Source: Bacteroidales bacterium (GTDB lineage Bacteria > Bacteroidota > Bacteroidia > Bacteroidales > UBA932). Taken from it: a DNA stretch of 58,849 bases. Each line of letters opens with the position of its first letter. Within the stretch, counting starts at the first letter, position 1. The translations under genes and the position numbers were made by a program. Of the stretch, positions 42,925 through 52,032 are shown piece by piece. Location: positions 1 through 58,849 of the forward strand of contig SUYY01000007.1 in the NCBI GenBank assembly GCA_015060205.1, written 5' to 3'. The notes beneath the pieces were generated by a model, which did not search any database, was not told the DNA's origin, and saw only the letters and a list, made by a program, of their open reading frames with translations.

Positions 42925-45108
42925 TTATTTCTTTACGCATCTGATGGAGAAGGCCTGGTTACGGTAGCCGTATGCTTCGGTGGCTGTGTATACGTCAGCA
43001 GTACCGATTGCAGGGGCCGTCATGACCATAAATTTGCCTGCAGGTCTGAAGTAAAGCAGACCGGAAGCATAGGATTCGGTGGTCTTGTTTCCTTTATACA
43101 TCGAGCCGGACCAGTAGAATGCAGAAGTGCCGCTTTCGGTTATTGCACCGGTTGCGTCTCTGCGACCCGGACAAGGGAAGTATATGTCCTGTTCCGGAGT
43201 ATGTGTGCTCCAGAATTCGTCAGCATCTGCAATCTTAGGGTAGTCAGATGATGAATCACCGTCAATATAACTGATTCTGAGAACATTTTTTCCTCCTGCG
43301 ATATAGTTGAGATTACCGTTGTTCGCGTCACTGAGCATTGTTCCGCCTTCATTATTGTATAGCCATTTGAGGTGGTATGCATTATCAGTACCTTGATTCA
43401 TGATGCCTCGGATTTCACCGCCGACCGACCTGTACTCAGTTATGTTTCCTATTCCGAAACCTACATACTGGTATTTGCTTCCGTCTGCCTTTGCTATGGA
43501 TTTGTTCTGACGTCCTTTTGCATACATCAGTGCTACCACGCGATATGGCAGGATGGTCTCCAGTTCAGGATATGTAGGAAGACGGAAACCTTCAGGACAT
43601 GGGTCCGGATTCACACTGTCCCATTTGTCGAGATATGTTCCTTCGATACCCTGTGAGTTCCAGTCTTGTGTTCCTTCTGCATAGACGATGAACTTGTTGG
43701 TCTGCATCGCCTCCTGAGGTGTCATCTGTCCGGAAACGGTCTCCACTGCGCCTTCGACAGGGAATGGAATGTTACGACCCCACTGGTAGAGATATCCGTA
43801 TGATTTTATATCTGAACTTCCAGCCATGTTTGCCCTTGCTGTGGCACCGAGATTACGGTCCATCCACTCGATTCCTGCGAATGTCACGGTAGAGATGTCC
43901 TTGACACCCTGCTGCTTCACATCGATCTTGAGGACATTGCCGCCTGAGGCTATGTTGAATGAAGACTTTCTTTCAGTCTCTGCGTTCTCTTTCAGAGCGC
44001 GTACCCTTACCTTGTTGTCGGAAATCTCCACATCATACCAGTCGGCATCTTCGTTCTTTGATACGGTGGCAGCAGGAGAACCTTCTTCCAGAGTCACATC
44101 GAATGTGAAACCGTAGATGGTCTCGGCGATGAATGGAAGAGTGATTTCTGTAGTTCCGCTGAGCCAGTCACCCGACACGGTGATAGGCGGTACCTTTTCC
44201 ACGTCAAATTCAGGATAGAACGAACTCTTTACCTTCGCTGCTGCGATGCCGTATTCGAGTCTGCATCCGTAATCTGCATAGACGTCTGTCTGGATGAGGG
44301 TCTCTGCAGTAAATGCTGTACCATTCAGAGTTCCTTCCGCAGTGACTGTCATCTTTTCTGCCTCGGTTGGAAGAATGTAGAATACCGCGCAATCCGTACC
44401 TGCGTTCACGTCGACATCAAAGTCTATTGTCTCTGTTGTTTTCAGTTCTGCAGACTCAGCCAGGGGCAGTGCCGATGCTGATGCCCCTGCCACGGAGATG
44501 CTGTTGATCTTGAGTGACTCAGGCTCCTTGTTCACCACCTTTATCTTGGCAACAGTCCTGGACAGGGTCACAGGAACAGTCGTTCCGTTGGATGTGGCTG
44601 TCCTGGTCTCGCCAACCATCACTAGAGGGAGAGCCGGTGCCTCGGTAAGTATCTGGGCAACACCCTCGCGCAATTCCTTCAGGAGTGTACCGCTTCCTTC
44701 CTCGTCAGAACTTGTCACCAGTTCCGGCATTTCAAGCGAACTTCCGGCATTCGCTATCACGATAACCCTTTTCTGACCAGTGTTTGGAAGGTCTATTTCC
44801 TTGACGTCCAGCAGATAGTCGGAAGTCCCTGCTATGGCTTCCTTTTTTGAAGGAGTGATGTCGGACTCAAGATACTGAAGTTGTCCTGTGGCATCATCGA
44901 AGACCAGCAGGTCATAGCCGTTCACCGTATATTCGGACTCTTGAGCGGCGGTGTCATCCGAAGCGAATGTGCCGCTTACGCACACATTTACTGTGAGATG
45001 TCCTGTTGCAGATGCATCATCCTTGGCAGGATTGATCTCGTCTTTATAATCTATTGTACAGCCTGCAAGAAGCGCGATGCTGAGCAATATTGATAATCTG
45101 GATTTCAT
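42925..45108 (-). CDS. Fimbrillin-like / BACON-like / FISUMP multidomain lipoprotein
   Basis: A 727-residue lipoprotein (SIALLAGC). The N-terminal part (residues 25-300) looks like the fimbrillin/Mfa group: VNVCVSGTF, VNGYDLLVFDDATGQL, KRVIVIANAGSSLEMPEL, TVPVTLSRTVAKIKVVN. A middle Ig/BACON-like part (about 310-400) has the final SGGNVLKIDVKQQG. The C-terminal part (about 410-727) is a FISUMP domain: VTFAGIEWMDRNLGATA, YGYLYQWGRN, NPDPCPEGFRLPTYPELE, AFYWSGSMYKG, AFSIRCVKK. It sits where SusE/SusF-type surface glycan-binding proteins are found, after susD and a sialidase, and I infer a binding or adhesion role. There is no direct evidence of sugar binding. Confidence 0.82.
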   Translation of the reverse strand: MKSRLSILLSIALLAGCTIDYKDEINPAKDDASATGHLTVNVCVSGTFASDDTAAQESEYTVNGYDLLVFDDATGQLQYLESDITPSKKEAIAGTSDYLLDVKEIDLPNTGQKRVIVIANAGSSLEMPELVTSSDEEGSGTLLKELREGVAQILTEAPALPLVMVGETRTATSNGTTVPVTLSRTVAKIKVVNKEPESLKINSISVAGASASALPLAESAELKTTETIDFDVDVNAGTDCAVFYILPTEAEKMTVTAEGTLNGTAFTAETLIQTDVYADYGCRLEYGIAAAKVKSSFYPEFDVEKVPPITVSGDWLSGTTEITLPFIAETIYGFTFDVTLEEGSPAATVSKNEDADWYDVEISDNKVRVRALKENAETERKSSFNIASGGNVLKIDVKQQGVKDISTVTFAGIEWMDRNLGATARANMAGSSDIKSYGYLYQWGRNIPFPVEGAVETVSGQMTPQEAMQTNKFIVYAEGTQDWNSQGIEGTYLDKWDSVNPDPCPEGFRLPTYPELETILPYRVVALMYAKGRQNKSIAKADGSKYQYVGFGIGNITEYRSVGGEIRGIMNQGTDNAYHLKWLYNNEGGTMLSDANNGNLNYIAGGKNVLRISYIDGDSSSDYPKIADADEFWSTHTPEQDIYFPCPGRRDATGAITESGTSAFYWSGSMYKGNKTTESYASGLLYFRPAGKFMVMTAPAIGTADVYTATEAYGYRNQAFSIRCVKK

Positions 45109-45153
45109 AATCGGTCTATGTTAGATTTTCTGTAAAATGTTCCAAAAGGAATC

Positions 45154-46434
45154 TTAAAAATGAGGAGCGATCTCAGAAGCGGGCTTCAATTGGAATGAAA
45201 CCCTGTCGTCATAGGCTCCGAAACCGTTTTCATACAGCATTGCAAGGCTTCCGTCGGAAAGTACCACCATGTCGGAGTAACCTGCGAGTGTCTTGCATAT
45301 GACTTCAGATCTTTTCCATGTGAAGCCGTCGTCGTTGCTCCATCTGAGCGTGAGGTTCTGACGTTTTACCGGATCCGCAGGATTCATGAAGAGGATGTTC
45401 TTTGACGGTACTCCATCTGTGTTGTAGTTCTCGATGACCCCCTGACATCCCTTTGTCCCTCCGCTTGCAGGTGTAGGCTCCGGTCTGGATTCGTCGTATA
45501 TGTAGCCTCCCCAGGTCGCTCCTCCATCGTTGCTTATGCTGTAGGCCCTGCATGCCTTGCCGTCGGCGTAGTATGAACTGTTGGAGTTCCTCATGTCGAG
45601 GTGGAGCCTTCCGTCAGAGAGTTCCACGACCGTGCTTTCATTTCCGTAAGGGATGATAGCGGATTTATGGAATGTCTGTCCGTTGTCATCAGAGTATATT
45701 ACATAGGAGTATAGGTTTCCCCTTTCTCCTCCGGCAGCGGTCTTAAGGTCGCAAGGCCATACTATCCTGTCCTTGTACTTTCCTGTCTTCAACTGTATGG
45801 CATGAACGGGTCCCACAGCATTCCAGGTCCAGTTTTTCTCCATGACTGTCTCCGTAATGTCGAGTGGCTTGGCCCATGTGACACCTTCGTCATCGGAATA
45901 GGTGTAGAACACTCTCCTTGAGTGAGCCTTTCTCTGGGCGTCAGTCACTCCAAGTTCGGAAGGATAAGTTCCGGAGGCAGCACTTCTCATGACATGCCAG
46001 TTGAAAAGCATGCAGATTCTGCCTGACGAAGTGTAGACTGCGCATGCATTGCCCACAGTGTGGTCACCATCGGAATAGAGAAGCACGGATTCGCTCCATG
46101 TCTTGCCGTTGTCCTCGGATACCTTGTACACAATGTCGATGTCGCCTCTGTCGGTGTTCTCCGTTCTTGCCTCGATGAATGCAAACAGTTTGTTCGGAGT
46201 TCTCAGAAGGGTGGGAATCCTGAAACTTATATAAGTTTTCCCATTGACCTTGTCGTTGTTCTTCCAAAGGACAACTGCATCTGTGGTTGTGTCGCTTCCG
46301 CCGCCGGTTTCCGTATTGCCGCTGTCATTGTCGTTCTTTGTCGGATCGGAAAAAGGATTTTCCTTCTGGCATGAGACGCCGGACAGAAGCAATACGGACA
46401 TTACCAATGATGTGAAGATCTTTCTCATAACCAT
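45154..46434 (-). CDS. Exo-alpha-sialidase (GH33), lipoprotein signal
   Basis: A 426-residue enzyme with a lipobox (LLLSGVSC). The six-bladed propeller shows the arginine-triad start YISFRIPTLLRTPN (FRIP box) and repeated Asp boxes: SEDNGKTW, SDDEGVTW, SDDNGQTF, SNDGGATW and SNDDGFTW. The nucleophile Tyr and Glu lie in the later blades, where GNESTVVELSDGRLHLDMRN is typical. It releases terminal sialic acid from host glycans at the cell surface or in the periplasm. It is short for a GH33 protein and has no extra lectin domain. It starts 3 bp after the susD stop; an ATG two codons later is equally possible. Confidence 0.95.
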   Translation of the reverse strand: MVMRKIFTSLVMSVLLLSGVSCQKENPFSDPTKNDNDSGNTETGGGSDTTTDAVVLWKNNDKVNGKTYISFRIPTLLRTPNKLFAFIEARTENTDRGDIDIVYKVSEDNGKTWSESVLLYSDGDHTVGNACAVYTSSGRICMLFNWHVMRSAASGTYPSELGVTDAQRKAHSRRVFYTYSDDEGVTWAKPLDITETVMEKNWTWNAVGPVHAIQLKTGKYKDRIVWPCDLKTAAGGERGNLYSYVIYSDDNGQTFHKSAIIPYGNESTVVELSDGRLHLDMRNSNSSYYADGKACRAYSISNDGGATWGGYIYDESRPEPTPASGGTKGCQGVIENYNTDGVPSKNILFMNPADPVKRQNLTLRWSNDDGFTWKRSEVICKTLAGYSDMVVLSDGSLAMLYENGFGAYDDRVSFQLKPASEIAPHF

Positions 46435-46437
46435 CTG

Positions 46438-47901
46438 CTAATAGTAACCTACGGTCTGTCTGATATTAGGGTTTTCCTCCATACATGCGGCAGCAATCGG
46501 CCAGAGGAGGATGTTGGTCTCGTTCTGACGGCCGCGAAGGGTCTCGACCTTTGTGAATATGTATCCCAGACGGTTATATACCCACCATGTCTTTCCCTCT
46601 GCTGCAAACTCCTTCACATACTCGTCGCAGAGAACTGATTTGAACTCGTTGTAGTCGGTTGTAGTGTAGACATCGTCCACTCCGTATGCACGTTTTGCGA
46701 CTTCGTTCAGGTATGTCAGCGCACCAGGTGTGTTTCCCTTTTCATTCTCGATTTCGGCCTTGAACAGCAATGCTTCTGCATATCTGTAGATCGGCTCGTC
46801 CGCAATGAAGTACCTCACATTATCCTGCCACAGTCCGGAGAACTTGTTGATCCATGTATATGTCACACCTTCCACATCGTCGGTCCAGGAACCGTAGTTT
46901 ACCGGAAGACGGGTGTCGCGGTAGTCGCTGTGGAGAAGTTCGAGCATCGATTCAGAGAAATTGTAACGCTGGTCGTCTGAAATCATCAGTTTCACATCCT
47001 TCTCGATATGCTCGTCTGCCGAATACCATCTTGAGGTAGGTATAAGCCAGTTGCTGCTGTATCCGCCTTCGTATTCACCTTTTTCGAAGTGAAGGGTGAA
47101 GATGATCTCCTTGTTGTTCTTGTTGTTGATGTCGAAAACCGATGCATATGAAGGCAGAAGTTCATTAGAGCCTTCAAGTACCTCATCTACGGCGTCTGAG
47201 GCAGTTGTAAGGTCATCCTCGGAACCGTTTCGTACCTGATATTTCCACAGATAGAAGTCAGCCTTGAGCATGTAGATTGCTGCGCGTGTTCCGATTGTTG
47301 GGTCTCCTGCACCTTCCGGCATCAGTTCCAATGCCTTTTCAATATCAGCCGCGACCTGGTCATATATCTTGTTCACATCGGTTCTGGATGGACGGAGGTC
47401 TGCCTTGTCAGACTCGAAACCGCTTGTAAGAAGAGGTGCGTCTCCCCATACCCTTGCGATTGTGTAGTAGCAGTATGCACGTACGAAATATGCCTGTGCT
47501 ATGACCATGTTCTTGGTGTCAGCACTCTTGAACTCGATGTCAGGGACATGCTTCATGATCAGGTTGGCATTGTTGATGGTAGTGTACAGGGATCCCCAGT
47601 TTGTACCCTTGGTTTCGGTTCCGTCAAGATTGTTCTTGAACATCTTTGATGCAGTTCCTGCTCCGAGTCCGTCAGTAAAGGTTCCGGCGCGGAAATCTCC
47701 CCAGTAGATGATGGCGGTGTTGAAGGCTGCGCGGAACTGATGGAACATTCCGTACATGGCTCCTGTGGCATCAGATTCTGATTTCCACATGTTGGATGAT
47801 GTGATCTTGCTCTTCTGCTCTATGTCGAGGTCTTTGACGCATGACATGACTGATACGGCAGCCAAGCAGGACAAGAATATGTTTTTTATGATTCTTTTCA
47901 T
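46438..47901 (-). CDS. SusD/RagB family glycan-binding lipoprotein
   Basis: A 487-residue outer-membrane lipoprotein (AVSVMSC, Cys21). It has the SusD order with TPR-like helices: the N-terminal SSNMWKSESDATGAMYGMFHQFR, VIAQAYFVRAYCYYTIARVWGDAPL, TDVNKIYDQVAADIEKALELMP, the YRYAEALLFKAEIENEKG signature, and the ending NILLWPIAAACMEENPNIRQTVGYY. It should bind sialylated or sulfated glycan pieces over its SusC partner, whose gene lies 12 bp upstream. It is full length, unlike the fragment at the left edge of the window. Confidence 0.95.
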   Translation of the reverse strand: MKRIIKNIFLSCLAAVSVMSCVKDLDIEQKSKITSSNMWKSESDATGAMYGMFHQFRAAFNTAIIYWGDFRAGTFTDGLGAGTASKMFKNNLDGTETKGTNWGSLYTTINNANLIMKHVPDIEFKSADTKNMVIAQAYFVRAYCYYTIARVWGDAPLLTSGFESDKADLRPSRTDVNKIYDQVAADIEKALELMPEGAGDPTIGTRAAIYMLKADFYLWKYQVRNGSEDDLTTASDAVDEVLEGSNELLPSYASVFDINNKNNKEIIFTLHFEKGEYEGGYSSNWLIPTSRWYSADEHIEKDVKLMISDDQRYNFSESMLELLHSDYRDTRLPVNYGSWTDDVEGVTYTWINKFSGLWQDNVRYFIADEPIYRYAEALLFKAEIENEKGNTPGALTYLNEVAKRAYGVDDVYTTTDYNEFKSVLCDEYVKEFAAEGKTWWVYNRLGYIFTKVETLRGRQNETNILLWPIAAACMEENPNIRQTVGYY

Positions 47902-47913
47902 AAGACAGACATG

Positions 47914-50900
47914 TTAGAATGTTAATTTGACTCCAAATGAGATTCTTCTGATAGGAGGATAGTTGTTGTATCCTTCCTTATAAGTTGAATTTGTTCCGAC
48001 TTCAGGAGAAATACCCTTGACAGCCGTGAAATAGTGGAGGTTGTTTCCGGCAATGTTCACGGACACTCCCTTGAACGGAGTCTTTCTGAGGACCTTTTCC
48101 GGAATTGTATACTGAAGAGACACTTCCCTGATGCAGAGATAGTCACCCTTGTATGTGAAGATCTGGTTTGCAGATCTGTTGTAGTTGTCATTTCCCCATG
48201 CAGAGTCGTTCGCTGTGAATTTTGCAAGATGGGTCTTGTCGCCCGGCTTTTTCCAGCAGTTCTTGACTTCTTCTGCAAGGGCATAGTTCATTGTATATGT
48301 CGAGAAGAAGTAACGGTTGTATGATTCATCGTAGATGGAGTGACCCAGTGCCCAGTCCATATAGATGGAGAGTGTGAAGTCCTTGATACGGAAGTCGTTT
48401 CCGAAACCTCCTGTATAAGGTGCTACAGAAACTCCGAGGCAGAACTGGTCGGCTTTTGTGATCTGCTTGTCACCGTTTCTGTCTGCCCATTCGTAGTCTC
48501 CGACTCTCTTCTGTCCTTTCACAGGAACGCGTGAGAGAGCGTCATAGTGCGCGTTTGCAACCTGCTCTTCTGTCTCGAGGATGCCTGTTGCCCAGTATCC
48601 GTAGAATCTGTAGAGAGGTTCACCTTCAGCGATACCTCCGAAATATGTTCCGTCACCGAGGGCTATACCGTCAGTCCTTCCCTTATCGATTCCGTTGTCA
48701 GGGAGTTCAACCACCTCATTCGCAGTGTAACTGAAAGTAAGTCTTGAATCCCAAGAGAAGTTCTTCTTCTGGATGTTGTGAGTGGTCAGTTCGATGTCAT
48801 ATCCCCAGAAACGTACCTTACCGATGTTTGTCCAGATGGTCGAGAAGCCTGTGGTGTTAGGAAGGTTCTGCTCGTAGAGAAGGTCGTTTGTGTTCTTGTT
48901 GTACCAGTCTGCTGTAAGGAATATCCTGTTGTTCAGGAGACTGAGGTCGATACCGAGGTCAAGTTGGGTGGTTGTTTCCCATTTGAGAGTCTCGTTAGGC
49001 ATGTCACTTGGCTTGATACCGGCATTTCCGTTGTAGATGTGGTTTGCGGCAAATGAGCCGTATGCGTCATAGATGCCTACTCCGTCACTGTTACCTGTAG
49101 AACCGTAACTTGCTCTGAGTTTGAGAAGGTTGAGCCACTTGACGTTCTTCATCCAGTTTTCCTCTGTGATGATCCATCCGGCAGATACTCCGGGGAAGAA
49201 TCCCCAACGGTTTCCAGGAGCGAACTTGGATGATGCATCTTCACGGAATGTCGCTGTGATGAGGTATCTTCCTGCATAGTCATAATTGATACGACCGAAG
49301 AAACCTATCTGCGATTCCATCTGTACGGATGATGTCATGTCGGCTGGTTCGAATGTGGACGAACCGTTGATTGTGGTAATCTTGTCTGATGTCGAACCTG
49401 TACCGGCGAGGCTTACTGTCTCGTAGTTGCGGTATTGGTATGAATAACCTGCCATTACGGAAAGATTATGCTTTCCGAATTTGTTCTGATACTGCAGATA
49501 AGCATCTGCCTTGCGCCTTTCGGTAGAGGTCTGTCCCCATGATGACTTTCGTGTTGCATCATAGACATTCTCCTTGATGAACTGGGTGGTCTTGGAAGTG
49601 TTCTTGAAGAAGGAACCTGACACGTTTGCTGTGAGTCCTTTTACAATATTCCATTTCAGACCTCCGTGGATGGAGAGGTAATCCTTCTGGTTTGTCCTGT
49701 CGTAATACTCGTTGTAGAAAAGAGGAGTCTGTGAAGTGGCATTGTAGCCTTCCACAGGGGTTCCGTCTTCATAATATGCATTCATTGTAGGAGGATTTGC
49801 CAGTGCTCTTGAGATGGTGTTCCTCTGGTTTGCATAGGCTTCTGTATTGGTCCTTGCGAAGTCTGCTCCGATGGAAGCGGTAAGGTTGTCTGTGATCTTG
49901 CCGTCCATGTTGACCTTGAAGTTGAACCTGTCATAACCGGTGGAGATTGCGACTCCTTCGTCGGTGTTGTAGTTGAGGCTCGCCTTGTATCTGATGCGGT
50001 CTCCACCACCGTCGATGCCGACATAGTAGTTCTGCCAGAGAGCAGGACGGTACATCAGGCTCTGCCAGTCTGTCTCCTTGAACATGATCTGCTTCGTAGG
50101 GTCGAGCGGGTCTTCCATGAGTTGATAACCCTTTGGCAGTTTGTCGGTCTCAGGATTGAAATATCTTGTGGAGAACATTCCGTTAGGCTTGTTGCCGATA
50201 CCAGCGGAAGTCGCACCGTTCAGATAATTCTTTGCTGCAGCAGCACGTTCCGGAACTTCCAGATATTCCGCTACCGCGAGACGTGTGATGCGGATATAGT
50301 CTTCAGCACCCATGAAGTCAATCTCTGTCTCTGTGTCCTGATATGCGAGGTTCGCTTCGAATGTGATTCTCAACTTATTGTTGTACGAGCCTTTCTTTGT
50401 GGTCACGAGGATGATACCGTTGGAAGCGCGGGCACCGTAGATTGCGCATGATGCAGCATCCTTGAGGACCTCGATGGAAGAAATGTCATTAGGGTTGATT
50501 GTGGAGAAATCCCTTTCCACACCGTCCACGAGAATGAGCGGAGAATTGTTTCCGTTGATGGATGAACCGCCACGGATACGATATGTGAATGCACCACCTG
50601 GAGAGTTGTCGCTCTGGGTTACCCGAAGACCGGATATCTTTCCTTTAAGACCTTCACCCAGGGTTGTGATAGGGACATCCTGAACATTGTCGCCGCTGAG
50701 TCTGGATACGGAAGCGGTAATGCTCTTTCTTGTCTGTTCTCCATAACCCACCACGACAATTTCATCCAGTTCCGTTACATTAGGGTCGAGAATGACATTA
50801 AGTATACCTTGCTTGTCAGACACACTAACAGACTGACTCACATAGCCTAGGCAGGAAACTGTGACAGTCACATCTCCTCCGGGGAGACCCAACTGATAAT

Positions 50901-51090
50901 TTCCGTCGATGTCGGTTATAGCGGCAATGTCGGTTCCTTCCACGAGGACGACTGCTCCTACTACCGGCTGATCATTCTGTTCAACAACCTTTCCTTTCAA
51001 AAGATTGTCCTGGGCACTCAGTGATACCGAAATCAGCATCAGCATGCAGCCCAACAGAGTTTTTGCTGAGGGTTTTAATGAATTAAACAT
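47914..51090 (-). CDS. SusC/RagA family TonB-dependent outer-membrane transporter
   Basis: A 1058-residue protein with signal peptide ending SVSLSAQ, an N-terminal carboxypeptidase-like domain (LKGKVVEQNDQPVVGAVVLVEGT), a TonB box (TELDEIVVVGYGEQ), a plug domain (GLRVTQSDNSPGGAFTYRIRGGSSINGNNSPLILVDGVE, SIEVLKDAASCAIYGARASNG) and a 22-strand barrel ending FGVKLTF. It imports oligosaccharides across the outer membrane with energy from TonB. No DUF4974/anti-sigma partner or hybrid two-component regulator is near; control is more likely through the FadR-type regulator at 54885. It follows the nanA-like gene by 3 bp. Confidence 0.96.
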   Translation of the reverse strand: MFNSLKPSAKTLLGCMLMLISVSLSAQDNLLKGKVVEQNDQPVVGAVVLVEGTDIAAITDIDGNYQLGLPGGDVTVTVSCLGYVSQSVSVSDKQGILNVILDPNVTELDEIVVVGYGEQTRKSITASVSRLSGDNVQDVPITTLGEGLKGKISGLRVTQSDNSPGGAFTYRIRGGSSINGNNSPLILVDGVERDFSTINPNDISSIEVLKDAASCAIYGARASNGIILVTTKKGSYNNKLRITFEANLAYQDTETEIDFMGAEDYIRITRLAVAEYLEVPERAAAAKNYLNGATSAGIGNKPNGMFSTRYFNPETDKLPKGYQLMEDPLDPTKQIMFKETDWQSLMYRPALWQNYYVGIDGGGDRIRYKASLNYNTDEGVAISTGYDRFNFKVNMDGKITDNLTASIGADFARTNTEAYANQRNTISRALANPPTMNAYYEDGTPVEGYNATSQTPLFYNEYYDRTNQKDYLSIHGGLKWNIVKGLTANVSGSFFKNTSKTTQFIKENVYDATRKSSWGQTSTERRKADAYLQYQNKFGKHNLSVMAGYSYQYRNYETVSLAGTGSTSDKITTINGSSTFEPADMTSSVQMESQIGFFGRINYDYAGRYLITATFREDASSKFAPGNRWGFFPGVSAGWIITEENWMKNVKWLNLLKLRASYGSTGNSDGVGIYDAYGSFAANHIYNGNAGIKPSDMPNETLKWETTTQLDLGIDLSLLNNRIFLTADWYNKNTNDLLYEQNLPNTTGFSTIWTNIGKVRFWGYDIELTTHNIQKKNFSWDSRLTFSYTANEVVELPDNGIDKGRTDGIALGDGTYFGGIAEGEPLYRFYGYWATGILETEEQVANAHYDALSRVPVKGQKRVGDYEWADRNGDKQITKADQFCLGVSVAPYTGGFGNDFRIKDFTLSIYMDWALGHSIYDESYNRYFFSTYTMNYALAEEVKNCWKKPGDKTHLAKFTANDSAWGNDNYNRSANQIFTYKGDYLCIREVSLQYTIPEKVLRKTPFKGVSVNIAGNNLHYFTAVKGISPEVGTNSTYKEGYNNYPPIRRISFGVKLTF

Positions 51091-51093
51091 AGT

Positions 51094-52011
51094 TTAGTTA
51101 TTATTAATAGTGTCAAAACTTATTGCTTCCAATTCTGCCTTCACTTCCTCTATTTCAGCATCTGTGAAAGGTTCAAAAGGTCTGCGGCAGTTTCCGCAGT
51201 CAAATCCGAGAGCCTTCATGACCGCCTTTCCTCCTCTGACGCCTCCTCCATGGCGGATGATGACGTCGACAAGGTCAATGGAACGCTGCTGCCATTGTCT
51301 TGCCTTCAGCACGTCTCCTTTCTCCCATGCGTCCATTATGTTGCGGTAGATGGCAAATGCATAGTTGTATGTACTTCCCACACCTCCCTGTGCTCCGGAT
51401 GCGAGACCGTCAAGAAGCATCTCGTCAAATCCGTTCAGGATGTTGAACCTGCCGTCCTGATGATTCACGCATTTGGTCATGGCCATGAAATCCGTATCGG
51501 TAAACTTGATTCCGGCGAGATCAGGCATCGCTTCTGCTCCCTTGTCAAGGAAACTGACGGTGCATGGATTCACACCGGTCACACATGGAATGTGGTAATA
51601 GTAGAACGGAATGCCGGATGCGGCAGCAGATACGGGACGGAAGAACTCTACCAGACCTTCTGCCGAACCTGGCTTGAAGTAATATGGAGGGACAGAAGCG
51701 ATTGCCGCTGCACCGGACTCTTTTGCATGCGAGGCCAGTTCTATGCAATCCTTCTGACATGTTCCTCCTACATGGGCGATTACCGGAATCCTTCCATTGA
51801 CGACTTTTATCCACTCCTCGAGAACCTTCTTGCGCTCAAGGATCGTCATGGATGGACTTTCACCGGTTGTCCCACATACAAAGACGCCATCCGCTCCTTC
51901 TGAAATAAGTCTTTCAGCGTATGGAGTGATGACAGAGAAATCGACTTCACCATCCTTGTCGAAAGGGGTGAAGACTGCGGGTACGAGACCTTTGATGAAT
52001 TTCTTATCCAT
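51094..52011 (-). CDS. nanA: N-acetylneuraminate lyase (DapA/NanA superfamily)
   Basis: A 305-residue cytoplasmic aldolase. The superfamily TIM barrel is shown by LVPAVFTPFDKDGEVD, FVCGTTGESPSMTILER, VIAHVGGTCQKDCIELASHA, GIPFYYYHIPCVTG with the catalytic Tyr, and the Schiff-base Lys in LAGIKFTDTDFMAM. YYYHIP is typical of sialic acid lyases, not of dihydrodipicolinate synthases. It splits N-acetylneuraminate into N-acetylmannosamine and pyruvate. Its place between two sialidase-type genes and a SusC gene supports this use. The first Gly-Thr-Thr-Gly-Glu-Ser loop is the DapA-like version, so a related keto-acid sugar as substrate is not excluded. Confidence 0.87.
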   Translation of the reverse strand: MDKKFIKGLVPAVFTPFDKDGEVDFSVITPYAERLISEGADGVFVCGTTGESPSMTILERKKVLEEWIKVVNGRIPVIAHVGGTCQKDCIELASHAKESGAAAIASVPPYYFKPGSAEGLVEFFRPVSAAASGIPFYYYHIPCVTGVNPCTVSFLDKGAEAMPDLAGIKFTDTDFMAMTKCVNHQDGRFNILNGFDEMLLDGLASGAQGGVGSTYNYAFAIYRNIMDAWEKGDVLKARQWQQRSIDLVDVIIRHGGGVRGGKAVMKALGFDCGNCRRPFEPFTDAEIEEVKAELEAISFDTINNN

Positions 52012-52032
52012 ACCTTCTGGGTTATTGGTTTG

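Noticed and set aside
51094..52011. Calling the lyase gene dapA
   Set aside because: YYYHIP and the sialidase/SusC context fit sialic acid lyase better. The DapA-like GTTGES loop is noted in the entry as a caveat.
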